In this document: piece by piece, positions 14,698-21,008 of the stretch
Layout of the letters: the number at the start of each line of letters is the position of its first letter
Numbering within the stretch: position 1 is the first letter of the stretch
Origin: Chloroflexota bacterium
Lineage (GTDB): Bacteria > Chloroflexota > Anaerolineae > Anaerolineales > UBA11858
Direction: 5' to 3'
DNA: 35,533 nucleotides
NCBI GenBank assembly: GCA_016865865.1
Contig: VGOC01000026.1
Location: forward strand, 1 to 35,533
Made by a program: the position numbers and the translations under genes
Notes under the pieces: generated by a model
The model's database searches: none
The model's input: the letters and a program-made list of their open reading frames with translations, nothing else
Told to the model about the DNA's origin: nothing

Positions 14698-14955
14698 CTA
14701 TTGGGCGGCTTCGACGCTGACCTGCTTACGCCTCCCGCGGATGGTCTCGAACTTGACGAAGCCGTCTACGGTAGCGAAGATGGTATGATCTCTGCCCAGG
14801 CCGACATTGTATCCGGGTCTGATCTTCGTGCCACGCTGGCGAACCAGGATGTTGCCAGAGCGAACATACTCGCCGCCGAATCTCTTCACGCCTAAGCGTT
14901 TGGATTCGCTATCACGTCCGTTGCGGGATGAACCGCCGCCTTTTTTGTGTGCCAT
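14698..14955 (-). CDS. rpmA: 50S ribosomal protein L27
   Basis: The 85-residue protein starts [19 protein letters not shown], the flexible N-terminus that reaches the peptidyl-transferase centre. It continues with the family core [20 protein letters not shown] and [14 protein letters not shown]. There is no N-terminal extension of the kind cleaved in Firmicutes, so it needs no processing protease. It is separated from rplU by 11 bases and from rpmE by 12, in the classic rplU-rpmA order. Confidence 0.97.
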   Translation of the reverse strand: MAHKKGGGSSRNGRDSESKRLGVKRFGGEYVRSGNILVRQRGTKIRPGYNVGLGRDHTIFATVDGFVKFETIRGRRKQVSVEAAQ

Positions 14956-14966
14956 GATCCCACTCC

Positions 14967-15284
14967 TTATTTCTTTACGATCTTATCAACCCGAACCCGG
15001 GTGTACTGCTGACGATGACCCTGGGTGCGGCGATGACGAACACGTGGAATATATTTGAAGACGATGACTTTCTTGGCTTTGATATGTTCCTCGACGGTCC
15101 CCTCGACTACGGCTCCGCCTACGGTGGGAGTACCCACGTGAAATTTATCATCGTCAGAAACCAGGAGCACCTGATCGAACTCGATCTTGGCGCCTTCTTC
15201 AACCGGCATACGGTCTACATCAACCGCGCCGCCGGGGACGGCTTTGTATTGCTTGCCGCCGCTCTCGAAAATAGCGTATACCAT
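14967..15284 (-). CDS. rplU: 50S ribosomal protein L21
   Basis: The 105-residue protein begins [19 protein letters not shown] and ends in the conserved basic part [20 protein letters not shown], which binds 23S rRNA. I chose ATG 15284 because GGAGGAAGG precedes it directly and [12 protein letters not shown] is the family start; a reading from 15305 adds seven residues not expected. It is first in the rplU-rpmA-rpmE operon and is transcribed from the strong promoter at 15439-15467 through a structured leader. Confidence 0.97.
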   Translation of the reverse strand: MVYAIFESGGKQYKAVPGGAVDVDRMPVEEGAKIEFDQVLLVSDDDKFHVGTPTVGGAVVEGTVEEHIKAKKVIVFKYIPRVRHRRTQGHRQQYTRVRVDKIVKK

Positions 15285-15432
15285 ATTCCTTCCTCCAACC
15301 TTCACTTCTCACCGCACACCCCGCGAAATTGTGGAAATCAACCACAAAGCACGCCGAGGCGCGGGGAAGCTTGGGGATAAAAATTGACTGTATCCTTACA
15401 CACAACTCGCCCCAGGGCAAAGCCACTGGGGC
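15285..15432 (-). promoter_or_regulatory. Structured 5' leader of the rplU operon
   Basis: The leader is about 148 bases from the predicted start site to the rplU ATG. It contains two hairpins. Near its 5' end CGCCCCAG pairs with CTGGGGCG. Closer to the gene CCCCGCG (15360-15366, minus strand) pairs with CGCGGGG (15319-15325) and encloses a second stem TTGTGG/CCACAA (15342-15347 with 15329-15334). L21 leaders with autoregulatory roles are known in other bacteria; homology to them is not established here. Confidence 0.45.
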
Positions 15433-15438
15433 GGCAAT

Positions 15439-15467
15439 ATTATACAGGGGTTATATATGGCTGTCAA
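15439..15467 (-). promoter_or_regulatory. Perfect-consensus sigma-70 promoter of rplU-rpmA-rpmE
   Basis: On the minus strand, TTGACA (15467-15462), exactly 17 bases, then TATAAT (15444-15439). Predicted start site is near 15432. It lies in the 300-base divergent gap between rplU and the ferredoxin gene. Confidence 0.85.
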
Positions 15468-15489
15468 CGAATATTTTTTTCGTATTTCT

Positions 15490-15518
15490 TTGCAACTGGT
15501 TTAGGAATATAATATAAG
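15490..15518 (+). promoter_or_regulatory. Probable sigma-70 promoter of the 2-oxoacid:ferredoxin oxidoreductase operon
   Basis: TTGCAA, 17 bases, then TATAAG; 9 of 12 consensus positions match. It points towards the ferredoxin gene, whose ATG is about 60 bases downstream of the predicted start site, and lies back-to-back with the rplU promoter. Confidence 0.55.
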
Positions 15519-15584
15519 CCGATTGTCTCTCAGTTGCATGTTGGCGATGCACAGGAGCATAGATCTCGAACAAGGAGCTGCATC

Positions 15585-15836
15585 ATGCCTGTTAAAGGTT
15601 GGATCGAAGTCCACGATCTGCATTGCAAGGGATGCGCTTTATGCGTGAGCGCCTGTCCACAAGATGTGATTTCACTGGATATGGAGCGCCTGACCCCGAA
15701 AGGCTATCACCCAGCCCACCTGATCGCCGATGGATGTACAGGATGCGCCATTTGCGCAATCGTGTGCCCGGACGCCGCCATTACGGTATACCGTGAAGCG
15801 CCTGTCCATCCCCAAAAAGCCCCAGCTTCAGCCTAG
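15585..15836 (+). CDS. 2-oxoacid:ferredoxin oxidoreductase, ferredoxin-like delta subunit
   Basis: The 83-residue protein carries two [4Fe-4S] cluster motifs, CKGCALCVSACP (about residues 13-24) and CTGCAICAIVCP (about 48-59). It passes electrons from the catalytic subunits to free ferredoxin. I chose ATG 15585 because AAGGAG lies 7 bases upstream; an ATG at 15534 would add 17 unlike residues and sit close to the promoter. It is the first gene of a four-gene operon in the order delta-alpha-beta-gamma, as in VOR/KOR-type enzymes, and ends 13 bases before the alpha gene. Confidence 0.92.
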   Translation: MPVKGWIEVHDLHCKGCALCVSACPQDVISLDMERLTPKGYHPAHLIADGCTGCAICAIVCPDAAITVYREAPVHPQKAPASA

Positions 15837-15849
15837 GAGGTAGCATACA

Positions 15850-16974
15850 GTGGCAAAAGAACTGCTCAAAGGAAACGAGGCCTTCGCCGAAGCAGCTATT
15901 CGGGCTGGCTGTGAAGGCTTTTTTGGTTATCCGATCACCCCATCAACAGAATTTCTGGAGCACATGGCGCGGCGGATGCCCCAGCTTGGCCGGGCCTTCG
16001 TCCAGGCCGAGAGCGAAGTCGCAGCCATCAACATGGTCTACGGCGCGGCCTGTGCAGGCAAGCGCGTGATGACCTCCTCATCCAGCCCCGGCATCAGCCT
16101 GATGATGGAGGGAATCTCCTACATCGCCGGGACGGAGGTCCCCGCCGTGATCGTCAACGTGATGCGCGGCGGGCCCGGCCTGGGGAATATCGCCCCCTCC
16201 CAGGGAGATTACTATCAAATGGTCAAAGGCGGCGGTCACGGGGATTACTTCCCCATCGTGCTAGCCCCGGCCAGCGTGCAGGAAGCCATAGATTTTATCT
16301 CCCTGGCCTTCGACCTGGCAGAAAAATACCTCAATATCGTTTATGTGATCGCGGACGGCAACATGGGGCAGATGATGGAACCCGCTGAATTACCTCCCAT
16401 GCGGGAACTTCCCAAAGAGCCTCCCGCCTGGGCTGTCACCGGCGCAAAAGGGCGTAAACCCAATATCCTTTCTTCCATCTACATCAATCCTCCCGATGAA
16501 GAAGTCACAAATATCCGTCTGGTTAAACGCTGGTTGGAGATCGAAAAGAACGAAATCCGCTTTAGCGAATATTTGATGGAAGACGCCGAGTTCGCCGTGA
16601 TCGGCTTCGGCACCGCTGGCCGGGTAGCTACCACGGCCATTCGCGCCGCCCGCCAGGAGGGCATCAAAGTCGGCCTCTTCCGCCCGATCACCCTGGCGCC
16701 ATTCCCGAAGGAACAAGTCGCAGAAATTTCCAGGCGGGTCAAGCGCATCCTGGTGGTCGAGATGAACTCCGGGATGATGCTCGAAGATGTCGCCGCCGCT
16801 GTCCAGGGCCGCGTGCCGGTAGAATTCTTCGGCCGCATGGGCGGCGTAACCCCCTTCCCGGATGAAATCCTGGACGAGATCCGTCGGGTGGCTGCAAATA
16901 AGCGGCCTGTCAATTGGAATGCACGTGCAGAATGGATTGCACGCCTCGAGCAAATCGTCGCGGAGGGCAAATGA
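15850..16974 (+). CDS. vorB: 2-oxoacid:ferredoxin oxidoreductase alpha subunit, VorB-like
   Basis: The 374-residue protein has the pyrimidine-binding domain (residues about 8-230: [57 protein letters not shown]) and the transketolase-C-like domain II (about 255-355). With the beta subunit it oxidatively decarboxylates a 2-oxoacid to an acyl-CoA, reducing ferredoxin. The sequence looks closest to proteins named VorB (3-methyl-2-oxobutanoate dehydrogenase) in anaerobes, but 2-oxoglutarate is an alternative substrate; this cannot be settled by reading. The start is GTG at 15850 with AGGAGG about 10 bases upstream. The stop overlaps the beta start. Confidence 0.92.
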   Translation: MAKELLKGNEAFAEAAIRAGCEGFFGYPITPSTEFLEHMARRMPQLGRAFVQAESEVAAINMVYGAACAGKRVMTSSSSPGISLMMEGISYIAGTEVPAVIVNVMRGGPGLGNIAPSQGDYYQMVKGGGHGDYFPIVLAPASVQEAIDFISLAFDLAEKYLNIVYVIADGNMGQMMEPAELPPMRELPKEPPAWAVTGAKGRKPNILSSIYINPPDEEVTNIRLVKRWLEIEKNEIRFSEYLMEDAEFAVIGFGTAGRVATTAIRAARQEGIKVGLFRPITLAPFPKEQVAEISRRVKRILVVEMNSGMMLEDVAAAVQGRVPVEFFGRMGGVTPFPDEILDEIRRVAANKRPVNWNARAEWIARLEQIVAEGK

Positions 16975-17747
16975 TGACAACGCCAGTTAAACCTGAAATC
17001 CAGGTCGTTTACCAACGCCCTGACTCCTTCACCGATCTGACCACGCACTACTGCCCAGGATGCACACACGGCATTGCCCATCGTTTGGTGGCCGAAGTCA
17101 TTGATGAGATGGGGCTGCGCGAAAAATCTATCGGTGTAGCTCCGGTGGGCTGCTCGGTGTTTGCCTACAAATATTTCAATATGGATTTCGTCGAGGCCGC
17201 CCACGGCCGCGCCCCGGCCATGGCCACGGGCATCAAACGAGTGTTGCCGAAAAACACGGTATTCACCTACCAGGGCGACGGCGACCTGGCTTCGATCGGC
17301 ATGGCAGAGATCATACATGCCGCAGCCCGGGGCGAGAATATCACCGTAATTTTCATCAACAACGCCATCTACGGCATGACCGGCGGTCAGATGGCCCCCA
17401 CCACCCTGCCAGGGATGAAGACCACTTCATCACCCTTTGGCCGCGACGTTGAATTGAGCGGCTACCCTGTCCGCATGTGTGAGATCCTGGCAACCATGGA
17501 AGGCGCCGGGTATATCGTGCGGCGCAGCCTGCATGACGCAAAACACATCCGTCAGGCTAAGAAGGCCATCCGCCTGGCCTTCGAAACCCAGGAGCGGGGG
17601 TTGGGCTTCGCGATGGTCGAGCTGCTCTCTTCCTGTCCGACCAATTGGGAAATCAACCCCCATGAGGCCTTGGATTTCATCGCCGAGCGCATGGTCCCTG
17701 TTTTCCCGCTGGGCGATTATAAAGTCAACGAGGAGCTAAAACATTGA
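16971..17747 (+). CDS. 2-oxoacid:ferredoxin oxidoreductase beta subunit (thiamine-diphosphate binding)
   Basis: The 258-residue protein starts with [14 protein letters not shown] and carries the thiamine-diphosphate/Mg2+ motif from [13 protein letters not shown] to [13 protein letters not shown]. The PVGCS motif lies near the pyrophosphate site. It is the catalytic partner of the alpha subunit. Two adjacent ATGs overlap the alpha stop (16971 and 16974); GGAGG is 4 or 7 bases upstream respectively, so the second is equally possible. Its own stop overlaps the gamma start. The tight overlaps imply coupled translation and equal subunit amounts. Confidence 0.94.
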   Translation: MMTTPVKPEIQVVYQRPDSFTDLTTHYCPGCTHGIAHRLVAEVIDEMGLREKSIGVAPVGCSVFAYKYFNMDFVEAAHGRAPAMATGIKRVLPKNTVFTYQGDGDLASIGMAEIIHAAARGENITVIFINNAIYGMTGGQMAPTTLPGMKTTSSPFGRDVELSGYPVRMCEILATMEGAGYIVRRSLHDAKHIRQAKKAIRLAFETQERGLGFAMVELLSSCPTNWEINPHEALDFIAERMVPVFPLGDYKVNEELKH

Positions 17748-18307
17748 ACGAAACCAGCATCATCATCTCAGGCTTCGGCGGTCAGGGAGCGCTTTTCGCA
17801 GGACAGGTTCTAGCCTACGCAGCCCTGGACAACGACCTTAACGTCACCTGGATTCCTTCCTACGGTCCCGAGATGCGCGGCGGCACAGCCCATTGCACGG
17901 TCATCATCTCCGAGGATGCAATAGGCTCCCCCCTGGTGCGCAACCCTGATGTAGCCGTCGTGCTCAACCTGCCCTCCCTGGATAAATACGAAAAGCTCAC
18001 CAGGTCGGGGGGTGTTTTGGTCGCCAACTCCTCCCTAATAAACCGCGACCTATCACGGAACGATCTCAGACATGCCTATCTCCCCGCCAACGAAATCGCT
18101 GAGGAAATTGGACTGGCACGGCTGGCGAATATGGTGATGCTGGGTGGAATGCTGGGCCTCGACCCCATCCTGACGCTGGAGATGGTCAAAAAAGCCCTCG
18201 ATGAACACATGCCCGAACGCCACCGAAAAACGATCCCCATGAACTACGAGGCTATAGAGAGGGGTTATTCCCTCTGCGCCAAAGAGTCGGCGTCAATCAA
18301 ATCCTGA
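17744..18307 (+). CDS. 2-oxoacid:ferredoxin oxidoreductase gamma subunit
   Basis: The 187-residue protein begins with the family signature [20 protein letters not shown] and the segment [19 protein letters not shown]. It ends with a helical part that includes [11 protein letters not shown]. This subunit completes the heterotetramer and helps bind CoA. The start is TTG at 17744, overlapping the beta stop by 4 bases, with GAGGAG 8 bases upstream. It ends 43 bases before rsmA. Confidence 0.92.
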   Translation: MNETSIIISGFGGQGALFAGQVLAYAALDNDLNVTWIPSYGPEMRGGTAHCTVIISEDAIGSPLVRNPDVAVVLNLPSLDKYEKLTRSGGVLVANSSLINRDLSRNDLRHAYLPANEIAEEIGLARLANMVMLGGMLGLDPILTLEMVKKALDEHMPERHRKTIPMNYEAIERGYSLCAKESASIKS

Positions 18308-18350
18308 GGACGGCCAGGAGCGCGTTTCGTCCTCCAGGACATCCAATCCG

Positions 18351-19202
18351 ATGAAAAGCCTCCCTCCCCTCGACATCCCCCCCCTTTTGCGAAAATATGG
18401 ATTGCGCCCCGATAAAAGCCTGGGGCAGAATTTTCTAGTGGATGACTCCGCCCTGAGAAGAGTGATGGACGCGGCTGAAATTACGGCTGGCGAGGCGGTT
18501 TTGGAGATTGGCGCCGGCCTGGGGAGTCTGACCCGCTACCTGGCCGCCGCGGCCCGGCAGGTGATCGCCGTCGAGGTAGATGACAACCTGATTCCACCGC
18601 TTCGTGAAGTCTTAGCGCCCTTCGAAAATATCGAGATCATCCAGGCCGATATTTTAGAGGTTGACCCAGATCAACTACTCTCCAACCTCCAACCTCCAAC
18701 CTCCAACTACCTCGTCGTAGCGAACATCCCCTACTACATCACCTCGGCCATTATCCGCCATCTACTCGAAGCCGAGATCAAACCCCAACGCCTGGTGTTG
18801 ACGGTGCAGCGCGAGGTGGCAGCGCGTATCTGCGCCGGCCCGGGAGAAATGAGTCTCCTGGCACTCAGCGTGCAAGTCTATGGGGAGCCGCGCATCGTCG
18901 CCAGGATCCACGCTGGCGCCTTCTATCCCCCCCCAAAGGTGGACTCAGCGGTCGTCCGCATAGACCTATTCCCTGAACCATTGATCCCCCGACCGATGAT
19001 CCCCGCATTCTTCGATTTAGCCAGAGCTGGTTTCGGGCAGAAACGCAAAACTTTACGCAACTCCCTCTCTTCTGGGATGGCCTGGCCTAAGGAAAAAACC
19101 AGCCGTATTTTGGAAAACGCCGGTATAGACCCCCAACGCCGGGCGGAAACCTTGAGCCTCGACGAATGGAACGAGTTAATCAGCCAGAGCCTGAAAATTT
19201 AA
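18351..19202 (+). CDS. rsmA: 16S rRNA dimethyladenosine transferase
   Basis: The 283-residue enzyme dimethylates two adjacent adenines near the 3' end of 16S rRNA using S-adenosylmethionine. Motifs: SLGQNFLVD, the SAM-binding VLEIGAGLGSLT, the acidic EVDD, the catalytic NIPYYIT and the C-terminal FYPPPKVDSAVV. The ribosome site is weak (AGGA about 13 bases upstream). Just before NIPYY the gene contains a 7-base tandem repeat encoding SNLQPPTSN in a surface loop where homologues vary. It lies 43 bases after the oxidoreductase operon and may share its transcript. Confidence 0.95.
   Translation: MKSLPPLDIPPLLRKYGLRPDKSLGQNFLVDDSALRRVMDAAEITAGEAVLEIGAGLGSLTRYLAAAARQVIAVEVDDNLIPPLREVLAPFENIEIIQADILEVDPDQLLSNLQPPTSNYLVVANIPYYITSAIIRHLLEAEIKPQRLVLTVQREVAARICAGPGEMSLLALSVQVYGEPRIVARIHAGAFYPPPKVDSAVVRIDLFPEPLIPRPMIPAFFDLARAGFGQKRKTLRNSLSSGMAWPKEKTSRILENAGIDPQRRAETLSLDEWNELISQSLKI
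18681..18708 (+). repeat. Tandem 7-bp repeat inside rsmA
   Basis: TCCAACC occurs three times without change and a fourth time with one difference (TCCAACT). The unit length is not a multiple of three, so gain or loss of one copy would shift the rsmA frame. Confidence 0.8.
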
Positions 19203-19259
19203 AAGATAACATGCCCCAGCTTAAGACTCAACAACCCTATATAACAAAAGGAGCAAACC

Positions 19260-19766
19260 ATGACACCCTATCTCGTATTAATTGGCGGCGGTATCTTCGC
19301 CGCTGCGTTGTTCATTGGTGGAATCGTTGCGATCATCGCCAGTCTCCGCAGCAAGAATAAAGCTGAGGAGAGTGGAGGCTGGCCTGCTGTCGTTGGGGTC
19401 ATCACCAACGCTATCATCAAAAAGAACGTCAGCTCCGATTCCGACGGCTATACCAGGACGACCTACGCACCCCAAATCGAATACCAATACAGCGTTGCAA
19501 GCCAAGAATTCATCGGCAATCGCATCACCTTTGGTATGACGAAAACCTATGGGAGCAAAAAGAAGGCGGAGGAAGCGATGGCATCCTACCCAATCAACGC
19601 CAGGGTCAACGTCTTCTACGACCCACAGAATCCCTCCGATGCCGTCCTGGACCGCAAGGCTGGCGGGTTTATGGCTGGCATCATTGGGGGCGTGGTCCTG
19701 ATCCTGATTTCCGTCTGTGTCGTCTGCCCGATCCTCGGAGGATATGCCGTCAATGCCTTTCAATAG
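19260..19766 (+). CDS. DUF3592-family membrane protein
   Basis: The 168-residue protein has an N-terminal membrane segment (about 5-27), a beta-rich central domain beginning GWPAVVGVITN and including YAPQIEYQYSV and RVNVFYDPQNPSDAVLDR, and a second membrane segment (about 135-160). This topology and the VFYDPxNPxxAVL motif are those of DUF3592. The function is unknown; the soluble domain lies between the membrane spans, probably outside. AAAGGAG lies 7 bases before the ATG. It is 57 bases downstream of rsmA. Confidence 0.85.
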   Translation: MTPYLVLIGGGIFAAALFIGGIVAIIASLRSKNKAEESGGWPAVVGVITNAIIKKNVSSDSDGYTRTTYAPQIEYQYSVASQEFIGNRITFGMTKTYGSKKKAEEAMASYPINARVNVFYDPQNPSDAVLDRKAGGFMAGIIGGVVLILISVCVVCPILGGYAVNAFQ

Positions 19767-19843
19767 GACAAATCGCGACACCCAGCCACGTTGGGAAGCC
19801 ACTCTTCTGTGATCGCCATCTCCACCTTCGTAGAGGAAAAGGC

Positions 19844-19872
19844 TTGCCCCTCTTTCGTCTGTTCGGTATAAT
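19844..19872 (+). promoter_or_regulatory. Sigma-70 promoter of tRNA-Gly
   Basis: TTGCCC, 17 bases, then a perfect TATAAT; the tRNA begins 12 bases after the -10 box. It lies in the 327-base gap 19767-20093, which otherwise holds the tRNA and its terminator. No clear promoter for the receiver genes was seen in the rest of that gap. Confidence 0.7.
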
Positions 19873-19884
19873 ACAGCCGTCCTT

Positions 19885-19956
19885 GCGGGTGTCGCCAAGT
19901 GGTAAGGCAGTAGCTTCCCAAGCTACGATACGTGGGTTCGAATCCCATCACCCGCT
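19885..19956 (+). tRNA. tRNA-Gly, anticodon CCC
   Basis: A full cloverleaf can be drawn: acceptor GCGGGTG/CACCCGC, D stem GCC/GGC, anticodon stem GTAGC/GCTAC with loop TTCCCAA (anticodon CCC, reads GGG), T arm GTGGG TTCGAAT CCCAT with one G-T pair, discriminator T. The 3' CCA is not encoded, so it must be added by the nucleotidyltransferase at 11098-12765. Confidence 0.96.
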
Positions 19957-19961
19957 TCATC

Positions 19962-19992
19962 AAGCCCGTTGGATACAACGGGCTTTTCGTTT
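19962..19992 (+). terminator. Rho-independent terminator of tRNA-Gly
   Basis: AAGCCCGTTG and CAACGGGCTT form a perfect 10-bp stem around a GATA loop, followed by TTCGTTTTC, five bases after the tRNA end. Confidence 0.85.
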
Positions 19993-20093
19993 TCTGGGCC
20001 TTCTCAATGAGATAGGACGCTAGTATTATATCGGTGACAAACTATTCATGGTAAAATCCTGACAAGAAACCAGTATGCAAAACTGTATCGCAT

Positions 20094-20477
20094 ATGACAA
20101 AAGATGCAGCCATTCTTTATGTAGAAGACAATATCTCTAGCCGTATACTCGTCCGGCGGATTCTCGAGGCGGAAGGATATACCGTCATCGAAGCAGGAGA
20201 CGCAAAACAGGCGTTTGCCATCCTGGAAGAGGCGAGTCCCAGCCTCATTTTGATGGACATCAACATCCCCGACATAGATGGCTATACGCTAACCACCCAA
20301 CTCAAGAATCTTCCCAAACTGAAGAACGTACCCATCATTGCTTTGACCGCCAATGTGATGAAAGGCGACCGAGAGCGCACCCTCGACGCCGGCTGTGATG
20401 GGTATATCCAAAAACCTATTGACGTAGATTCCCTCCCCAAACAAATCGCTCAATACCTGCGAGAGGCGAAATCGTGA
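20094..20477 (+). CDS. Stand-alone receiver protein, DivK/CheY-like
   Basis: The 127-residue protein is one complete receiver domain: Glu-Asp in LYVEDN, phospho-acceptor Asp at about 55 in LILMDINIPD, Thr in IIALTAN and Lys in GYIQKPID. No output domain. No clear ribosome site precedes the ATG. The stop overlaps the GTG of the next receiver by 4 bases. It begins the long plus-strand signalling array; a phosphodonor kinase is not visible within the window on this strand. Confidence 0.92.
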   Translation: MTKDAAILYVEDNISSRILVRRILEAEGYTVIEAGDAKQAFAILEEASPSLILMDINIPDIDGYTLTTQLKNLPKLKNVPIIALTANVMKGDRERTLDAGCDGYIQKPIDVDSLPKQIAQYLREAKS

Positions 20478-20923
20478 ACCAGAGCACCTCAGAATTCCAA
20501 GAGAGAATGACCAGCTCAAAAGACATCCCCAAAGGCGCCACTGTGCTGGTTGTGGAAGATAACGTTTCCAATTTCGTGCTCATCGCCCGCATGCTGGGCT
20601 ACATGGGGATTCATTGTGAATGGAAAACTTCGGGATATGAAGTTGTCGAATATGCAGACACCCTCCCGCGCCTCGATCTGATCCTGTTGGATATCCGCTT
20701 ACCGTACGAAGACGGGTACAGCGCGCTGAAGAAGATCAAAGCATCCCAAACCCTGCAAGACACGCCAGTTGTTGCTGTGACCGCGGAGGCCAGCGTCACG
20801 CAGATGAACAAAGCTCGTAGCGCTAATTTCAACGGATTCATTGGCAAACCTCTCGACCCAGATCGCTTTCCCAATCAAATCCGCCGTATCTTGACTGGTG
20901 AACCCGTCTGGGAGTTCGAATAA
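20474..20923 (+). CDS. Second stand-alone receiver protein
   Basis: The 149-residue protein has a roughly 20-residue leader and then a receiver domain: Glu-Asp in LVVEDN (about 28-29), phospho-acceptor Asp at about 73 in LILLDIRLP, Thr in VVAVTAEA and Lys in GFIGKPLD. The start is GTG at 20474 overlapping the preceding stop; an ATG at 20507 is a possible alternative. It pairs with the receiver before it, and 85 bases separate it from the first sensor of the array. Confidence 0.9.
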   Translation: MNQSTSEFQERMTSSKDIPKGATVLVVEDNVSNFVLIARMLGYMGIHCEWKTSGYEVVEYADTLPRLDLILLDIRLPYEDGYSALKKIKASQTLQDTPVVAVTAEASVTQMNKARSANFNGFIGKPLDPDRFPNQIRRILTGEPVWEFE

Positions 20924-21008
20924 CATCTTTTTCCACCTACAGGTCATCGAGGCGGGAATGATATAACACATAAGCACGACAAAAACTAAGGCTTTCGAGG
21001 AGACCGAC

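Noticed and set aside
14164-14895. Long open frame on the plus strand (243 codons) opposite rpmE and rpmA
   Set aside because: It is antisense to well-recognised ribosomal protein genes, has no ribosome site, and its translation resembles no protein family.
18681-18708. Tandem repeats in rsmA as a CRISPR-like array
   Set aside because: Units are 7 bases, directly adjacent, without spacers, and lie inside a coding frame.
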